From Candidatus Obscuribacterales bacterium (lineage in GTDB: Bacteria > Cyanobacteriota > Vampirovibrionia > Obscuribacterales > Obscuribacteraceae): a stretch of DNA of 64,000 bases. This document shows positions 1 through 7,599 of this stretch, piece by piece; the first letter of the stretch is position 1, and each line of letters starts with the position of its first letter. The translations under genes were made by a program, and so were the position numbers. The stretch spans positions 215,547 to 279,546 of the forward strand of contig JAIELX010000001.1 in assembly GCA_019752635.1 (NCBI GenBank), in the 5' to 3' direction. The notes beneath the pieces are model-generated. The model saw only the letters and a list, made by a program, of their open reading frames with translations. It had not been told where the DNA came from and searched no databases.

Positions 1-481
1 CGGATTCAAGCGCCTGGCGGTCGAACCATCCAAACTCGTCAGGCTCGTTGATTCCGCGCCCTTGCAAGTAGAATTGCGCGCCGCTGTTTTCGAACTTGGC
101 TTGGCAGATTTGCAAGACTTGCTCAAGCGTGCGGTTCTCTTTGTGTCGTTTCTCCGCCGCTTCAACTGCTGCCGGCGAGCGCTCAATTTCAGGGATGTGA
201 ACGCCAACTTGATGCCCGAGCGAGCGAACCAGGTCAACCCAATCTTTGCCCCTGGGCGGATTGTTGCCGTTGATGTAAGTGAGTAAATCCGTCTTGCCGC
301 AGCTGTTTTCTTTATTGCATTTGATGGTGTCGTAACCGCGCTTGATGAAGGCGCGGCGGTCCCCGCAAGCCGGGCAAGTCAGAGAGAAGTTCTCGCCTGT
401 TTGCCTCGGCTTGAGGTTGGCCAGCAACGTAAGGTAATCGAGCCGTGGCAAAATCTGCTGTTGGTATATTTCAAGAAGCAA
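1..481 (-). CDS. Zinc-finger primase-like protein, partial (C-terminus beyond window)
   Basis: An open frame runs without a stop from a TTG at 481 to the left edge, giving about 160 residues. A Zn-ribbon of the CHC2 primase kind is visible near residues 33-60: CPACGD, then about 15 residues, a third Cys in IKCN, and a fourth in SCGKTD. Phage and plasmid primases and primase-helicases carry such a finger N-terminal to the Toprim domain, which would lie outside the window. I chose the TTG because no ATG precedes the finger and a GGA lies 9 bases upstream; it overlaps the end of the rusA-like gene by 11 nt, the same coupling style as the rest of this module. The zinc finger is seen; the primase role is family knowledge and the helicase part cannot be checked. 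Confidence 0.7.
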   Translation of the reverse strand, partial: MLLEIYQQQILPRLDYLTLLANLKPRQTGENFSLTCPACGDRRAFIKRGYDTIKCNKENSCGKTDLLTYINGNNPPRGKDWVDLVRSLGHQVGVHIPEIERSPAAVEAAEKRHKENRTLEQVLQICQAKFENSGAQFYLQGRGINEPDEFGWFDRQALES

Positions 482-863
482 GCTCGCTAATCCTTACTAA
501 GGTGCGCTCCGGGTAGCTGGGCGCGTAGAGTCTCAACGCGTTTAAATGGTCAATCTGTCGGTCGTCGTGATAGCTGATGCGGTTCAAAGCGTCTTCAAGC
601 GATTTGATGCAGTTGCTCAGGTCGCCAACCTTCTTGGTGGACAGGAACAGAACCTCTAGGCTTAAGCGCGGGTGCAGGTTGCGCTTGTACTCTTCTTCTT
701 CTGCGAGCGTTGCAACGATTTCCTCGTAACGTCTCGTCTTGAGTTGGTTCTGTCCTGATTTTGGGTTGATGCGCTGCCAAGGCTGAGGTCCAAGAGGCAT
801 GTTGTAATCTTGGTCAAGCCGCTTGTCCCTCTGCCGGCGCTCAAACTCATCCCACCAGTCCAT
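471..863 (-). CDS. rusA: RusA-family Holliday junction resolvase
   Basis: A 130-residue protein. The C-terminal half carries the RusA signature: GDLSNCIKSLEDALN followed by HDDRQI. In the family, the Asp residues of the D-N-x3-K-x3-DAL block and of the DDxQ block bind the metal that cuts four-way DNA junctions. The first Asp is in GDLSN rather than the usual DLDN, so one acidic ligand is shifted or missing. The frame could begin at a TTG at 875, but the ATG at 863 (MDWWDEF) is preferred; it overlaps the upstream gene by 17 nt. It sits between small hypotheticals and the primase, as expected for a phage-type replication/recombination block. Family call is fairly sure; activity is not tested. 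Confidence 0.75.
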   Translation of the reverse strand: MDWWDEFERRQRDKRLDQDYNMPLGPQPWQRINPKSGQNQLKTRRYEEIVATLAEEEEYKRNLHPRLSLEVLFLSTKKVGDLSNCIKSLEDALNRISYHDDRQIDHLNALRLYAPSYPERTLVRISELAS

Positions 864-1164
864 TGAGAACCGCAAGCGTGTCTTGGCGTACTTTCAGCAT
901 GTCTAGGTGCGAGTGTCCTTTTAGCTCGGTGTTCTCAAACACCCTGTCAGCGAGATATTCGCCAATGTAGCTTCTAGGATTCTTGGCCACATGTGAAACA
1001 CAGTTGGCGGCAAGCAGGATTTTTAGCCGCGCGTTCTCTCTTCGTAAGTCGATAATTCTGAGCATGTACTTTTCTGCAATGCGTTCAATCATTGCCTCGT
1101 AAGGCGCTGACGGCGACTCGCTATCAATCAATGCTTGTATTTCTGCTCTGTCTTCTAGTTTCAT
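847..1164 (-). CDS. Hypothetical protein of the phage-like module (105 aa)
   Basis: Not recognised. The protein is highly charged, mostly predicted helix, with a short possible coiled coil around residues 25-55 (IAEKYMLRIIDLRRENARLK) that hints at self-association. The ATG at 1164 has GGAG 8 bases upstream and shares four bases (ATGA) with the stop of the small gene before it, so the two are probably translationally coupled. Its end overlaps the rusA-like gene. No signal peptide or membrane segment. Position suggests an accessory protein of the replication/recombination module, but that is inference only. Confidence 0.6.
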   Translation of the reverse strand: MKLEDRAEIQALIDSESPSAPYEAMIERIAEKYMLRIIDLRRENARLKILLAANCVSHVAKNPRSYIGEYLADRVFENTELKGHSHLDMLKVRQDTLAVLNGLVG

Positions 1165-1340
1165 GCGTGTTGCTCCTGTCCTAAAATCTTGTGTGCTTCG
1201 CGTGCCATCAAAAGCGGGTTCCAGCCTTTACCGTGGCGCGCTGTAAATTCCCTCGTGTCCATGTGGTAGTAGTCACGAAGGACTGTTAGTAGTTCTCTCG
1301 CGTTGTTCGCCTTCTGGTAGTGCTTCGGTTTGGTTTCCAT
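1161..1340 (-). CDS. Small hypothetical protein (59 aa)
   Basis: A 59-residue frame from ATG 1340 to TGA 1161. The supporting signs are AGGAAGG about 9 bases before the ATG, an ATGA overlap with the start of the next gene, and a sensible amino-acid mix (ARELLTVLRDYYHMDTREF in the middle). It overlaps the end of the preceding gene by 68 nt, which is long; a shorter 33-residue version starting at the in-frame ATG at 1262 would avoid this overlap. No family recognised, no membrane segment. The stop/start coupling makes it likely that at least the shorter version is translated. Confidence 0.5.
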   Translation of the reverse strand: METKPKHYQKANNARELLTVLRDYYHMDTREFTARHGKGWNPLLMAREAHKILGQEQHA

Positions 1341-1704
1341 CTCTCGATGCCTTCCTAGTCGCTTTGATTACGGTCCGTTGTGTTTCGTTGTTTACTTCGA
1401 GATCTAAGTGGTAGTTGCTCAGCGCATTTAAAAGCACTGCCGTTTGAAACGTTGAGCCGTACTCGCTCGCTTTCGGCAATCCTTCCGGGTGCTCCCACTG
1501 TCGAGCCATGAGCGCCACCGCAATTGGTGCCAAGACATTTATCTTGCTGGACTGGTCCGCAATTGTTTGAATGAGCTGTTCGTTTAGTTCGCGCAGTTCT
1601 TTTAGTTCCGCGTCCTGGTGCAAAATGATGTCGGTTGCCGCTTCCTGCGAGAGCTTGCCCTGAGTCTTTAAGCGGTGCACGTCGAGGCTGGTAACGTTAT
1701 CCAT
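1273..1704 (-). CDS. Hypothetical protein with N-terminal coiled coil (143 aa)
   Basis: Not recognised. Residues about 15-60 are rich in Glu, Leu and Gln with heptad-like spacing (LKELRELNEQLIQTIADQ), suggesting a coiled coil; the C-terminus is polar and probably disordered. The ATG at 1704 follows AAGGAG with a 7-base spacer, an excellent ribosome binding site, and overlaps the end of the upstream gene by 8 nt. It belongs to the run of small genes between the recombination genes and the resolvase/primase. Function unknown. Confidence 0.6.
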   Translation of the reverse strand: MDNVTSLDVHRLKTQGKLSQEAATDIILHQDAELKELRELNEQLIQTIADQSSKINVLAPIAVALMARQWEHPEGLPKASEYGSTFQTAVLLNALSNYHLDLEVNNETQRTVIKATRKASRDGNQTEALPEGEQRERTTNSPS

Positions 1705-1930
1705 TTTGCAGCTCCTTATGCTTCATGTATCGCAGAAGCAATCGATATGCATTCCCCGAACCGACCTTAGCTTTTGCCTTAAGCGGTAACGGTATGGTCT
1801 CCACTTTTTGAAGAATCTCGTCTAAAGTTCGTTGGCATTCGGAAAGCGCTCTGATGATTTCCGCTTCTGTTGCTCCACCAAAGTTCATCGCCTGTTTCTG
1901 CTTTATCCTGGCGAATTTGTCATTTTGCAA
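1697..1930 (-). CDS. Hypothetical protein (77 aa), TTG start
   Basis: A small basic protein, unrecognised, predicted all-helical. The start is a TTG at 1930, chosen because GGGAGGAG lies 7 bases upstream. The next in-frame ATG (1888, MNFGGATEAE) lacks a comparable site and would discard 14 residues. It overlaps the preceding gene by 11 nt and the following one by 8 nt, so the chain of overlaps is unbroken here. No motif, signal or membrane segment seen. Confidence 0.55.
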   Translation of the reverse strand: MQNDKFARIKQKQAMNFGGATEAEIIRALSECQRTLDEILQKVETIPLPLKAKAKVGSGNAYRLLLRYMKHKELQNG

Positions 1931-2144
1931 CTTTCTGCTCCTCCCAATCTCCGATGCTGAGCTTTAGTTCTTTCGCCCAACAAAGCAAAGCGCTCTTTAG
2001 AATCCGGTCCACTTTCGCTTTGTCGCCGTCGTCGTTGTATTCCGCTCGCTTCAGTCGCTTGAGGTCGTCGAGCGGAATTGGCACCGTTACGCGCTGATGA
2101 TCTGCGCTGACTTCAATAGTTATTCGTGTCCAACCTTTAACCAC
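1920..2144 (-). CDS. Hypothetical protein (74 aa), GTG start
   Basis: Not recognised. The N-terminal part looks like short beta strands (ITIEVSADHQRVTVPIPL) followed by two helices. The GTG at 2144 has GGAGG about 9 bases upstream and overlaps the stop of the 546-residue gene by 8 nt. The compact strand-helix pattern could fit a small DNA-binding or inhibitor protein, but there is no motif to support either reading. Confidence 0.55.
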   Translation of the reverse strand: MVKGWTRITIEVSADHQRVTVPIPLDDLKRLKRAEYNDDGDKAKVDRILKSALLCWAKELKLSIGDWEEQKVAK

Positions 2145-3777
2145 GTAGTTGATCCTCCAGGGCGTTCAAAGTCGTCTTGCCTTCTTTCAGATGCTTGGCG
2201 AAAGTCTCGGGGCTCGGTCCTACGCTGAACGCGTTCTTGACTGGTCCTTTGTATTCGAGCCAAGGACATTCCGGTTTCTTGCCGTTCGTGACGGCTTCCT
2301 CATACCAGGCTTTGATTTTGTCGAGGTTGCGCGTGTACTGCGGCGCCTTCTCTGCAATCTCCCAAGCCTGCGCAAGCGCCGGGTTTTTCTGGAACGTGGC
2401 GCGCAACCAAGCTTGTTGAATCGCTTCGTCGTCAGTGCTGATTGATACGCTCGCGCCTTTGTCGGCTAACTTCAGATCACCAAATAGCGTTTTGGTCGTC
2501 TTGCCTGATGCCGGCGGGTTCATGCGGTGATAGGCTTCAAGCTGCGCCTCATAGACCTTTTCCCAAGCGGCGAGTTTGCCGTTAATTTCCGCCATCGTTT
2601 CTTTGTATTCTTCTTGCAAGTAGGCGTGTTCAAGAAGTAACTGAATCCGCTTGCGTAGCGCTTTGTGAACGTCCTTCAGGTTGTTGATTAGTGGCGGTCG
2701 GTCCAACCCTAGTTTTGCTCGGCACTCGGCTAACATCTGTTCCTGTTCCGGCGTCAGGGCAGTAGCACCAATAGGGGTTGATGTTGTTGCATCCTGCGCA
2801 TTGCTCGGGCCAGGGGCATCGGAAACATGGCCAAGGGATGTGCTGGTGGATGGGATGTCGGCAGATTGGATAAGGTCGGGCTCTTGCTTTGGGGCGAGCA
2901 CTTCCCCCGTTCCCGTGTCGGTGGCGGCGCCTTCGTGGAGCTCCACGTCGCCGAATAGGTCTAGTTCTTCCAAAGGTTTTCTCTCCTGTAGTATCAGTTT
3001 CAACTTTTGTTCTAGTTGTTCAATTACTTCGCGGCTTATCGTGCTCTGAGACAGTCCGGCCGCGTGCGCCAGCGGTCCGACAAGCGCAAACAGTTCTGTT
3101 GTAGTGAATCCGTTAGACTCGGCCCACTTTCGGCACAGTTGGTAGTGAACGGTTGGCGCGTAATACTGGTCAAACGGTTCGGGCCAACCCTGTCGTTCTG
3201 CCGCTGTCATGATTTGCTGATACCAGTTGCCTGGTACGTAGTCGCCCGGCTCTAAGCTTTCGGTCATCCATTTCGGACGATCCGCCGGTTCGGGCGCGGT
3301 AAATACGGCTGCTTCCGTCGCGATGATTTCCGGTTTCGCTTTCTTGTTCTTGCGGCGCTTCGCGTTCTTTGCCGCCGTGGCCATATCAATGATTAGTTCC
3401 GATATCGCCTTGTATGCGTCCCAGTTCCAGCCCTTAAGGGTCTTCGGATCGATGTCTTCCTTTTCTAGTTGCACGGCTAGAAAGTCGTCAGCGTCCTGGG
3501 CGTTGTTGTCGAACAGCTTGATTGCTTTTTCTCTCACTCGGTCGTAGTCGTTCAGGTTGCACGGGCGCGCATGCGGGCTTGGCTTCATTGCCATTACCGC
3601 TATACGGTCCTCGCAACTGCGCTTGATGGCTTTCGCGTGCGCTTTTTCGAAGCTGTCAATTGCAGGATTAGCAAGTGTTGCCTCGGCTTTGGCAATCTCA
3701 CCTTTCAGAAATGCGAGCGAGTCAGGGGAGGGCTCCGGGGTTTCCGGAGCCTCTTCGAACAAATCAATTTCTTCCAT
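2137..3777 (-). CDS. Large phage-module protein, C-terminal region Gam/Gp157-like
   Basis: A 546-residue soluble protein. Residues about 1-280 are charged and helical with no fold I recognise. Residues about 285-345 are a Thr/Ser/Pro/Ala-rich linker. From about 345 there is a long coiled coil (KDVHKALRKRIQLLLEHAYL) followed by GKTTKTLFGDLKL and an acidic DDEAIQQAW stretch. That arrangement, a coiled coil ending in a K-T-x-F-G-x-L/I-x strand, resembles Gam-type host-nuclease inhibitors and siphovirus Gp157-like proteins, which commonly sit beside phage recombinases. It begins 5 bases after the stop of the recT-like gene. The Gam/Gp157 reading is tentative; the N-terminal half may be a separate function fused by the linker. 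Confidence 0.55.
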   Translation of the reverse strand: MEEIDLFEEAPETPEPSPDSLAFLKGEIAKAEATLANPAIDSFEKAHAKAIKRSCEDRIAVMAMKPSPHARPCNLNDYDRVREKAIKLFDNNAQDADDFLAVQLEKEDIDPKTLKGWNWDAYKAISELIIDMATAAKNAKRRKNKKAKPEIIATEAAVFTAPEPADRPKWMTESLEPGDYVPGNWYQQIMTAAERQGWPEPFDQYYAPTVHYQLCRKWAESNGFTTTELFALVGPLAHAAGLSQSTISREVIEQLEQKLKLILQERKPLEELDLFGDVELHEGAATDTGTGEVLAPKQEPDLIQSADIPSTSTSLGHVSDAPGPSNAQDATTSTPIGATALTPEQEQMLAECRAKLGLDRPPLINNLKDVHKALRKRIQLLLEHAYLQEEYKETMAEINGKLAAWEKVYEAQLEAYHRMNPPASGKTTKTLFGDLKLADKGASVSISTDDEAIQQAWLRATFQKNPALAQAWEIAEKAPQYTRNLDKIKAWYEEAVTNGKKPECPWLEYKGPVKNAFSVGPSPETFAKHLKEGKTTLNALEDQLRG

Positions 3778-3782
3778 TTAGA

Positions 3783-4784
3783 CTATGCGGCCTCTTTGAT
3801 GGCTTGCTTTATGGCTTCAACGGTTTCGTTGGTCCACTCGTCGCGGAACGTTTTCAGGTCAAACTGATTGGCTGTAAGCCAGTCGCAAAGGAACTTGTTT
3901 GTCTTGGTCTTGTCCCAAGATCTGTTACCGCCGGCTTGCAGAATCTGCCCGAGGGCGTCAGCTCCTGGCTTATCAGTCGAAGGCGCAGAAGATGATTGCG
4001 GCGCATTCGTCGCACCATTCGCGGTTGTCTCTGGGTTTTCCGCATTCGTCACAGGTCCAGCAGAGGCACCATCTGATTTCTCGCTCGCAGTTTCCGCAGG
4101 TTTCGGCGCCGGCTTGGATTCCGCTTTTGCTTCCGGCTTCGGCTTGTCGGCTGCTTTCTGCTTTTGCTCCTTTGGGGGCATCGGCGGTTCACCTCTCAAG
4201 CGAAGTTCTTCGTTTGCCGATTCGCGCATTGTGAGCCGAAAAGAGCCGTCATCCTCAACGGGCATTCCTTCCTCATCAACTTCGGCGCCCATTTCTTCGG
4301 GCGTGTAAACCGGTCCGCCAAAGATATCGCTGCAATCCTGCCGGGCAATGTTTGCAATATTCCGGCTGTACAACATGTTTTGCGGGTACTTGTTGTACAT
4401 CATGTTTCCGGTAAGCTGCGCTCGCTGAGCGTCTTCCCACGAAAACACGGCTTCGCGCTTCAGAGTTCCGTCTTTGTCGATTACTTCGATTATGGATTTC
4501 TTGCCGTCAAACTGTTTTGTTTTCAGCTTGTAGCCGCCCTTTTGCATTAGGCAACTCATGGCCGGAGCGGTTAAAGTTGGCTGGCTGAGAATGACGCCTT
4601 CCTTGTTCTTCATGACGTAAACGGCGGTCATGCATTGAACGGGCGTTAAGCCAAGTTCCATGCCGTAAAGCATCTTCGCCAGGGCTTGATCCGTGTTTGA
4701 CACGGTGTTCCTGTAGAACCCGGATTTCACCAGGATTTCAGCAATCTGGGTGAGTTCCGCTATCGGTGGCGGTTGGTAAGCCAT
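3783..4784 (-). CDS. recT: RecT-superfamily single-strand DNA annealing protein
   Basis: 333 residues. The N-terminal 170 residues show the RecT pattern: an A-x-LVKSGFY helix, LAKMLYGMELGLTPVQCMTA, then LSQPTLTAPAMSCLM and a W-D-A block before NMLYSRNIANIARQ. RecT proteins anneal complementary single strands during phage recombination, usually with an exonuclease partner that is not seen here. After about residue 190 comes a Lys/Pro/Ala/Glu-rich linker and then a small C-terminal domain (about 270-333), plausibly a partner-binding tail. The start ATG has AAGGAG 6 bases upstream, the best site in the module. Neighbours (Gam-like, RusA-like, primase-like) support a phage or integrative-element recombination cassette. 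Confidence 0.85.
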   Translation of the reverse strand: MAYQPPPIAELTQIAEILVKSGFYRNTVSNTDQALAKMLYGMELGLTPVQCMTAVYVMKNKEGVILSQPTLTAPAMSCLMQKGGYKLKTKQFDGKKSIIEVIDKDGTLKREAVFSWEDAQRAQLTGNMMYNKYPQNMLYSRNIANIARQDCSDIFGGPVYTPEEMGAEVDEEGMPVEDDGSFRLTMRESANEELRLRGEPPMPPKEQKQKAADKPKPEAKAESKPAPKPAETASEKSDGASAGPVTNAENPETTANGATNAPQSSSAPSTDKPGADALGQILQAGGNRSWDKTKTNKFLCDWLTANQFDLKTFRDEWTNETVEAIKQAIKEAA

Positions 4785-4829
4785 CGCGTCTCCTTCTATT
4801 TATAGTGGTACTTGCGTATATAGTTTTGA

Positions 4830-5060
4830 TTAGTGCGCGAGAAGCGCTCGCAGCCATCCGAACGGGCCGCGTTTGCGCTCGCTTCGGTCCTGCATTTGCC
4901 AGAGCTTTTTAAGGGCTCGTTCGTAAACTCTTGAAATGGTTGCGTGCTCTTTAGATTCGTTCAGATGAGCAACGCTGCCGGCCAGTCTTAAAGCTAGCTC
5001 GGCGTGATAAGACTCGCGCTCTTGCAGCCACGCTGCAAAAGCGTCAACGCTTGACGCCAT
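4830..5060 (-). CDS. Hypothetical protein (76 aa), first gene of the phage-like module
   Basis: Unrecognised 76-residue helical protein, basic at the C-terminus (RSERKRGPFGWLRALL). The ATG at 5060 has AGGGA 5 bases upstream. About 45 bases of AT-rich DNA separate it from the recT-like gene and contain a TATAAAT element on the minus strand, so recT may have its own promoter. As the outermost gene it could be a small regulator or the edge of the inserted element; nothing in the sequence decides. Confidence 0.5.
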   Translation of the reverse strand: MASSVDAFAAWLQERESYHAELALRLAGSVAHLNESKEHATISRVYERALKKLWQMQDRSERKRGPFGWLRALLAH

Positions 5061-5186
5061 CGTGATCCCTGTCTAGTTTGTTAAGCTGCTATGTTGGAAT
5101 CAAATAAGTAGTCAAGATAGTTAAATTCGTTCTGGAAAAGGAATAATTATTTTTGGGGTCCATGGCATATTTGACGGGCGGTAAAG

Positions 5187-6554
5187 GTGACCAATTCTAA
5201 TCTCGCCGGTCCGGGAGAGACGGTCCCGAAGCAAGAGACTCAGGCCTTCCGGGAGATAGATCAAATTACGAACCTCGAGCAAGAGCTGGAAAACGCCGAT
5301 GCCGATTTCCTGAAAGCCGCCGAAGCTGGTGACCTTGCGGGAATGGTGGCTTCGCACAATCGCGTTTGCCAAGCGGTGGCTCGTATGTCTGCGACCCTCT
5401 CCGGCACAGGTAAGCCCTCTGTATTTGTCCGGCATCACATTGAAGCCGTGTCCGGTAGTAGTAACGTGGCCGCTCCGCCGGAACCCTCATTGCCGCAGTT
5501 GGCGGAGCCGCCGACTTCCGTGGCCGCTGCGCCGTCGTCTCCGCCTTTGGTGCATATGACCACGGCGGAGCTAGAGCGTCAGATTGCGAGCCTGGCCCAG
5601 CAGATGGCAAAGTGCCTGGAATCCGGCGACATGGAAGGCATGCTCAAATGTAACGAGAAGATGGGCGAGCTCAGCGACATGATCGGTCGACAAGAAGCTG
5701 CTATCAAAGAAGCTGCCAACAGCGCCGCCGCCGATGACCCGCTGGCGAAAATTACTGAAGCTGCCGGCCTCAAAGATTCTCCCGGTGCCAAACCGGGGGG
5801 GTGGGCTGCCGGCGATACCCTGGCGTTAGCCAGGCAGAGAGCCGAAGAGCGCAAGAAACAATCCAAGCACTCTCCGGATACTTTCGACATTGTTGCCGGC
5901 GGGGAGCCGGGCTCTACTGTAGATTTACTGTTTAGCGGCGAAAAAAGCGACAAGCAGCCGCTCAATCAGGAGGACCTTCGTGAGCGGCTTGAATACTGCA
6001 GTTTCTATGAGATTCTGTCGAGCCCTTCGACTGCGTCTTTCGAGGAGCTTCACAAGTGTTTCTTTCGCAAGATTCGCAATCTCAACAAGCGGCTTGTTGC
6101 CAAAGATCTTGAAGACTGGCAGTTCCAGGAGTTCGTTGGTGCTCTTTGCCTCGCGCACGATGTTCTGAAATATCCGGTTGCCCGCATGCAATATGATTTG
6201 GGCTTGCTTGGAGGCGAGATTCCGGACGCTAAGCAGAAACTCATGCCCCTGAGAGAGTTAATTCGGTTCTCGACGCTGGTTTCGATGTTGGACCTTATGG
6301 ATGCCGGCGATGCGGCGGAAGGAAAGAACGAGCGTGAGATGGGCTACTTCCTGGTTGAAAAAGGCAAGCTTTCGCAAGAAGAGTTCGATTCAATTTTATT
6401 TGCTCAAAAACTGGTGTCGGCCGGCAAGCTTACGTTGGCGCAATTCGAATTAGCGATGCAAGAAATGCGCGAAAACAATATCCCGCTTCTTGATACTTTA
6501 ATTGCATCCGAGTGGATTCAGCCTGCCGATGTATTGAGCGCCGATTTCAGTTAG
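5187..6554 (+). CDS. Fusion protein: coiled coil + degenerate J-like domain + C-terminal helical repeats
   Basis: 455 residues, GTG start (no in-frame ATG nearby). Residues 1-200 are Ala/Glu/Pro-rich with two similar helical units of the form 'LE(Q/R)xIxxLxxxxxxCxExGDMEGMxxxNxxM'. Residues about 263-343 align in pattern with a DnaJ J-domain: FYEILSSPSTASFEELHKCF at the start and AHDVLKYPVARMQYDLG at the end, but the catalytic HPD is absent (RNLNKRL occupies its place), so it should not stimulate an Hsp70 ATPase. Residues about 380-455 hold units like GYFLVEKGKLSQEEF and LVSAGKLTLAQFELAM, resembling the helical 'G-x-x-L-x-x-x-G-x-I/L-x-x-x-x-L' modules found near type II/IV secretion ATPases. 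Cytoplasmic; function unknown, perhaps a scaffold. Its stop overlaps the convergent dgcA-like gene by 8 nt. Confidence 0.7.
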   Translation: MTNSNLAGPGETVPKQETQAFREIDQITNLEQELENADADFLKAAEAGDLAGMVASHNRVCQAVARMSATLSGTGKPSVFVRHHIEAVSGSSNVAAPPEPSLPQLAEPPTSVAAAPSSPPLVHMTTAELERQIASLAQQMAKCLESGDMEGMLKCNEKMGELSDMIGRQEAAIKEAANSAAADDPLAKITEAAGLKDSPGAKPGGWAAGDTLALARQRAEERKKQSKHSPDTFDIVAGGEPGSTVDLLFSGEKSDKQPLNQEDLRERLEYCSFYEILSSPSTASFEELHKCFFRKIRNLNKRLVAKDLEDWQFQEFVGALCLAHDVLKYPVARMQYDLGLLGGEIPDAKQKLMPLRELIRFSTLVSMLDLMDAGDAAEGKNEREMGYFLVEKGKLSQEEFDSILFAQKLVSAGKLTLAQFELAMQEMRENNIPLLDTLIASEWIQPADVLSADFS

Positions 6555-7599
6555 CGCGCGGAATGACTCCCAGACCGGGGCGATCGCTCAGCACCATGTA
6601 GCCGTCCTTGTAGATGGCTCCGTCGTAGGGATCGTCCGCTAGAAGCATCGCACCGTCCAAATCCAGGTAATCCGCCAGAGCTGACAAATGCGTGGCTGCC
6701 GTGACGCCGATGGAAGATTCAACCATCATGCCGAACATAACGCGCATATCGAGCGCGCGTGCTGTGTGAATCAATTTCAGCGCTTCGCTCAAGCCCCCCG
6801 TCTTGGCTAGCTTGACCACTACGCCGTCGACTACCCCCGCCAGACGTGCTGCGTCGGGGGCTCGCATGCAGCTTTCGTCGGCAAAAATTGGAATGGCTGC
6901 GCCGTTGCGCACCAGTCGCCAATCTTCGAGGCTGGCGAACTTATGTAGCGGCTGTTCGATGAACTCAACACCATTTTCCGCAAGGAAGTGAGACATGGCA
7001 ATTGCTTGTTTGGGCGTCCAACCGCCATTGGCATCAACGCGCAAGGGCAGCGATGGTGCTGCTTTGCGCACGCGCCTGATGATCTCCTTGTCGTAACTGG
7101 TGCCTTGCTTCACCTTCAGTATATGAAAGCCGGCTTTTACCGCTTCTTCCGTCTTCTTCTCGATCATGTCAAGATCGGCGATGCCTATGGTGAAATCGGT
7201 CATGGGCGGCAGTAGACCGGACAGTCCCAAAATCTTGTTAACCGGCATTCCCAAAATCTTCCCGCGAAGATCCTGCAACGCCATCTCAACTCCAGCCTTG
7301 GCTGCGCCGTTTCCCGCCAGCGTTTTGTCCAGGCGACGCATCGTCGCTTCCACCGCGAATGGATCGTTGCCCAGGCTGCCGCTTTCGGACCAGCTTTTCA
7401 AAACTGCGATGACTGTAGGAACGGATTCACTATGATACGCGGCCGGGGCTGCTTCTCCCAACCCTTCGAACGTGTCGTATTGCACTTTCACTAACACGTT
7501 GGACACGTCGGAGGAGGTGCCGTAAGAAATACCAAACGGATGTTTGGTGCGCATGTTTAACGGTTCAAAAGTTAGTTTCAATTCTGTTTGCTGACTCAT
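6547..7599 (-). CDS. dgcA: Enolase-superfamily epimerase/racemase (dipeptide epimerase / N-acetyl-D-glutamate racemase type)
   Basis: 350 residues, muconate-lactonizing-enzyme subgroup. Visible active-site elements are the catalytic lysine in LKVKQG, metal ligands in RVDANGGW, FIEQPL and IFADES, and the opposing lysine in VVKLAKTGG. These define the L-Ala-D/L-Glu epimerase-like family, which racemises an alpha carbon beside a carboxylate. The start ATG at 7599 overlaps the stop of the DUF1611 gene (ATGA), so the frame extending further upstream is rejected. Pairing with DUF1611 points to the DgcN-DgcA route, where D-glutamate is N-acetylated and then racemised to N-acetyl-L-glutamate; the alternative is murein dipeptide recycling. 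Family assignment is firm, substrate is inference. Confidence 0.85.
   Translation of the reverse strand: MSQQTELKLTFEPLNMRTKHPFGISYGTSSDVSNVLVKVQYDTFEGLGEAAPAAYHSESVPTVIAVLKSWSESGSLGNDPFAVEATMRRLDKTLAGNGAAKAGVEMALQDLRGKILGMPVNKILGLSGLLPPMTDFTIGIADLDMIEKKTEEAVKAGFHILKVKQGTSYDKEIIRRVRKAAPSLPLRVDANGGWTPKQAIAMSHFLAENGVEFIEQPLHKFASLEDWRLVRNGAAIPIFADESCMRAPDAARLAGVVDGVVVKLAKTGGLSEALKLIHTARALDMRVMFGMMVESSIGVTAATHLSALADYLDLDGAMLLADDPYDGAIYKDGYMVLSDRPGLGVIPRAN

Noticed and set aside
5061..5186. An attachment site at the right edge of the phage-like module
   Set aside because: No tRNA end or direct repeat is visible, and the other end is outside the window.
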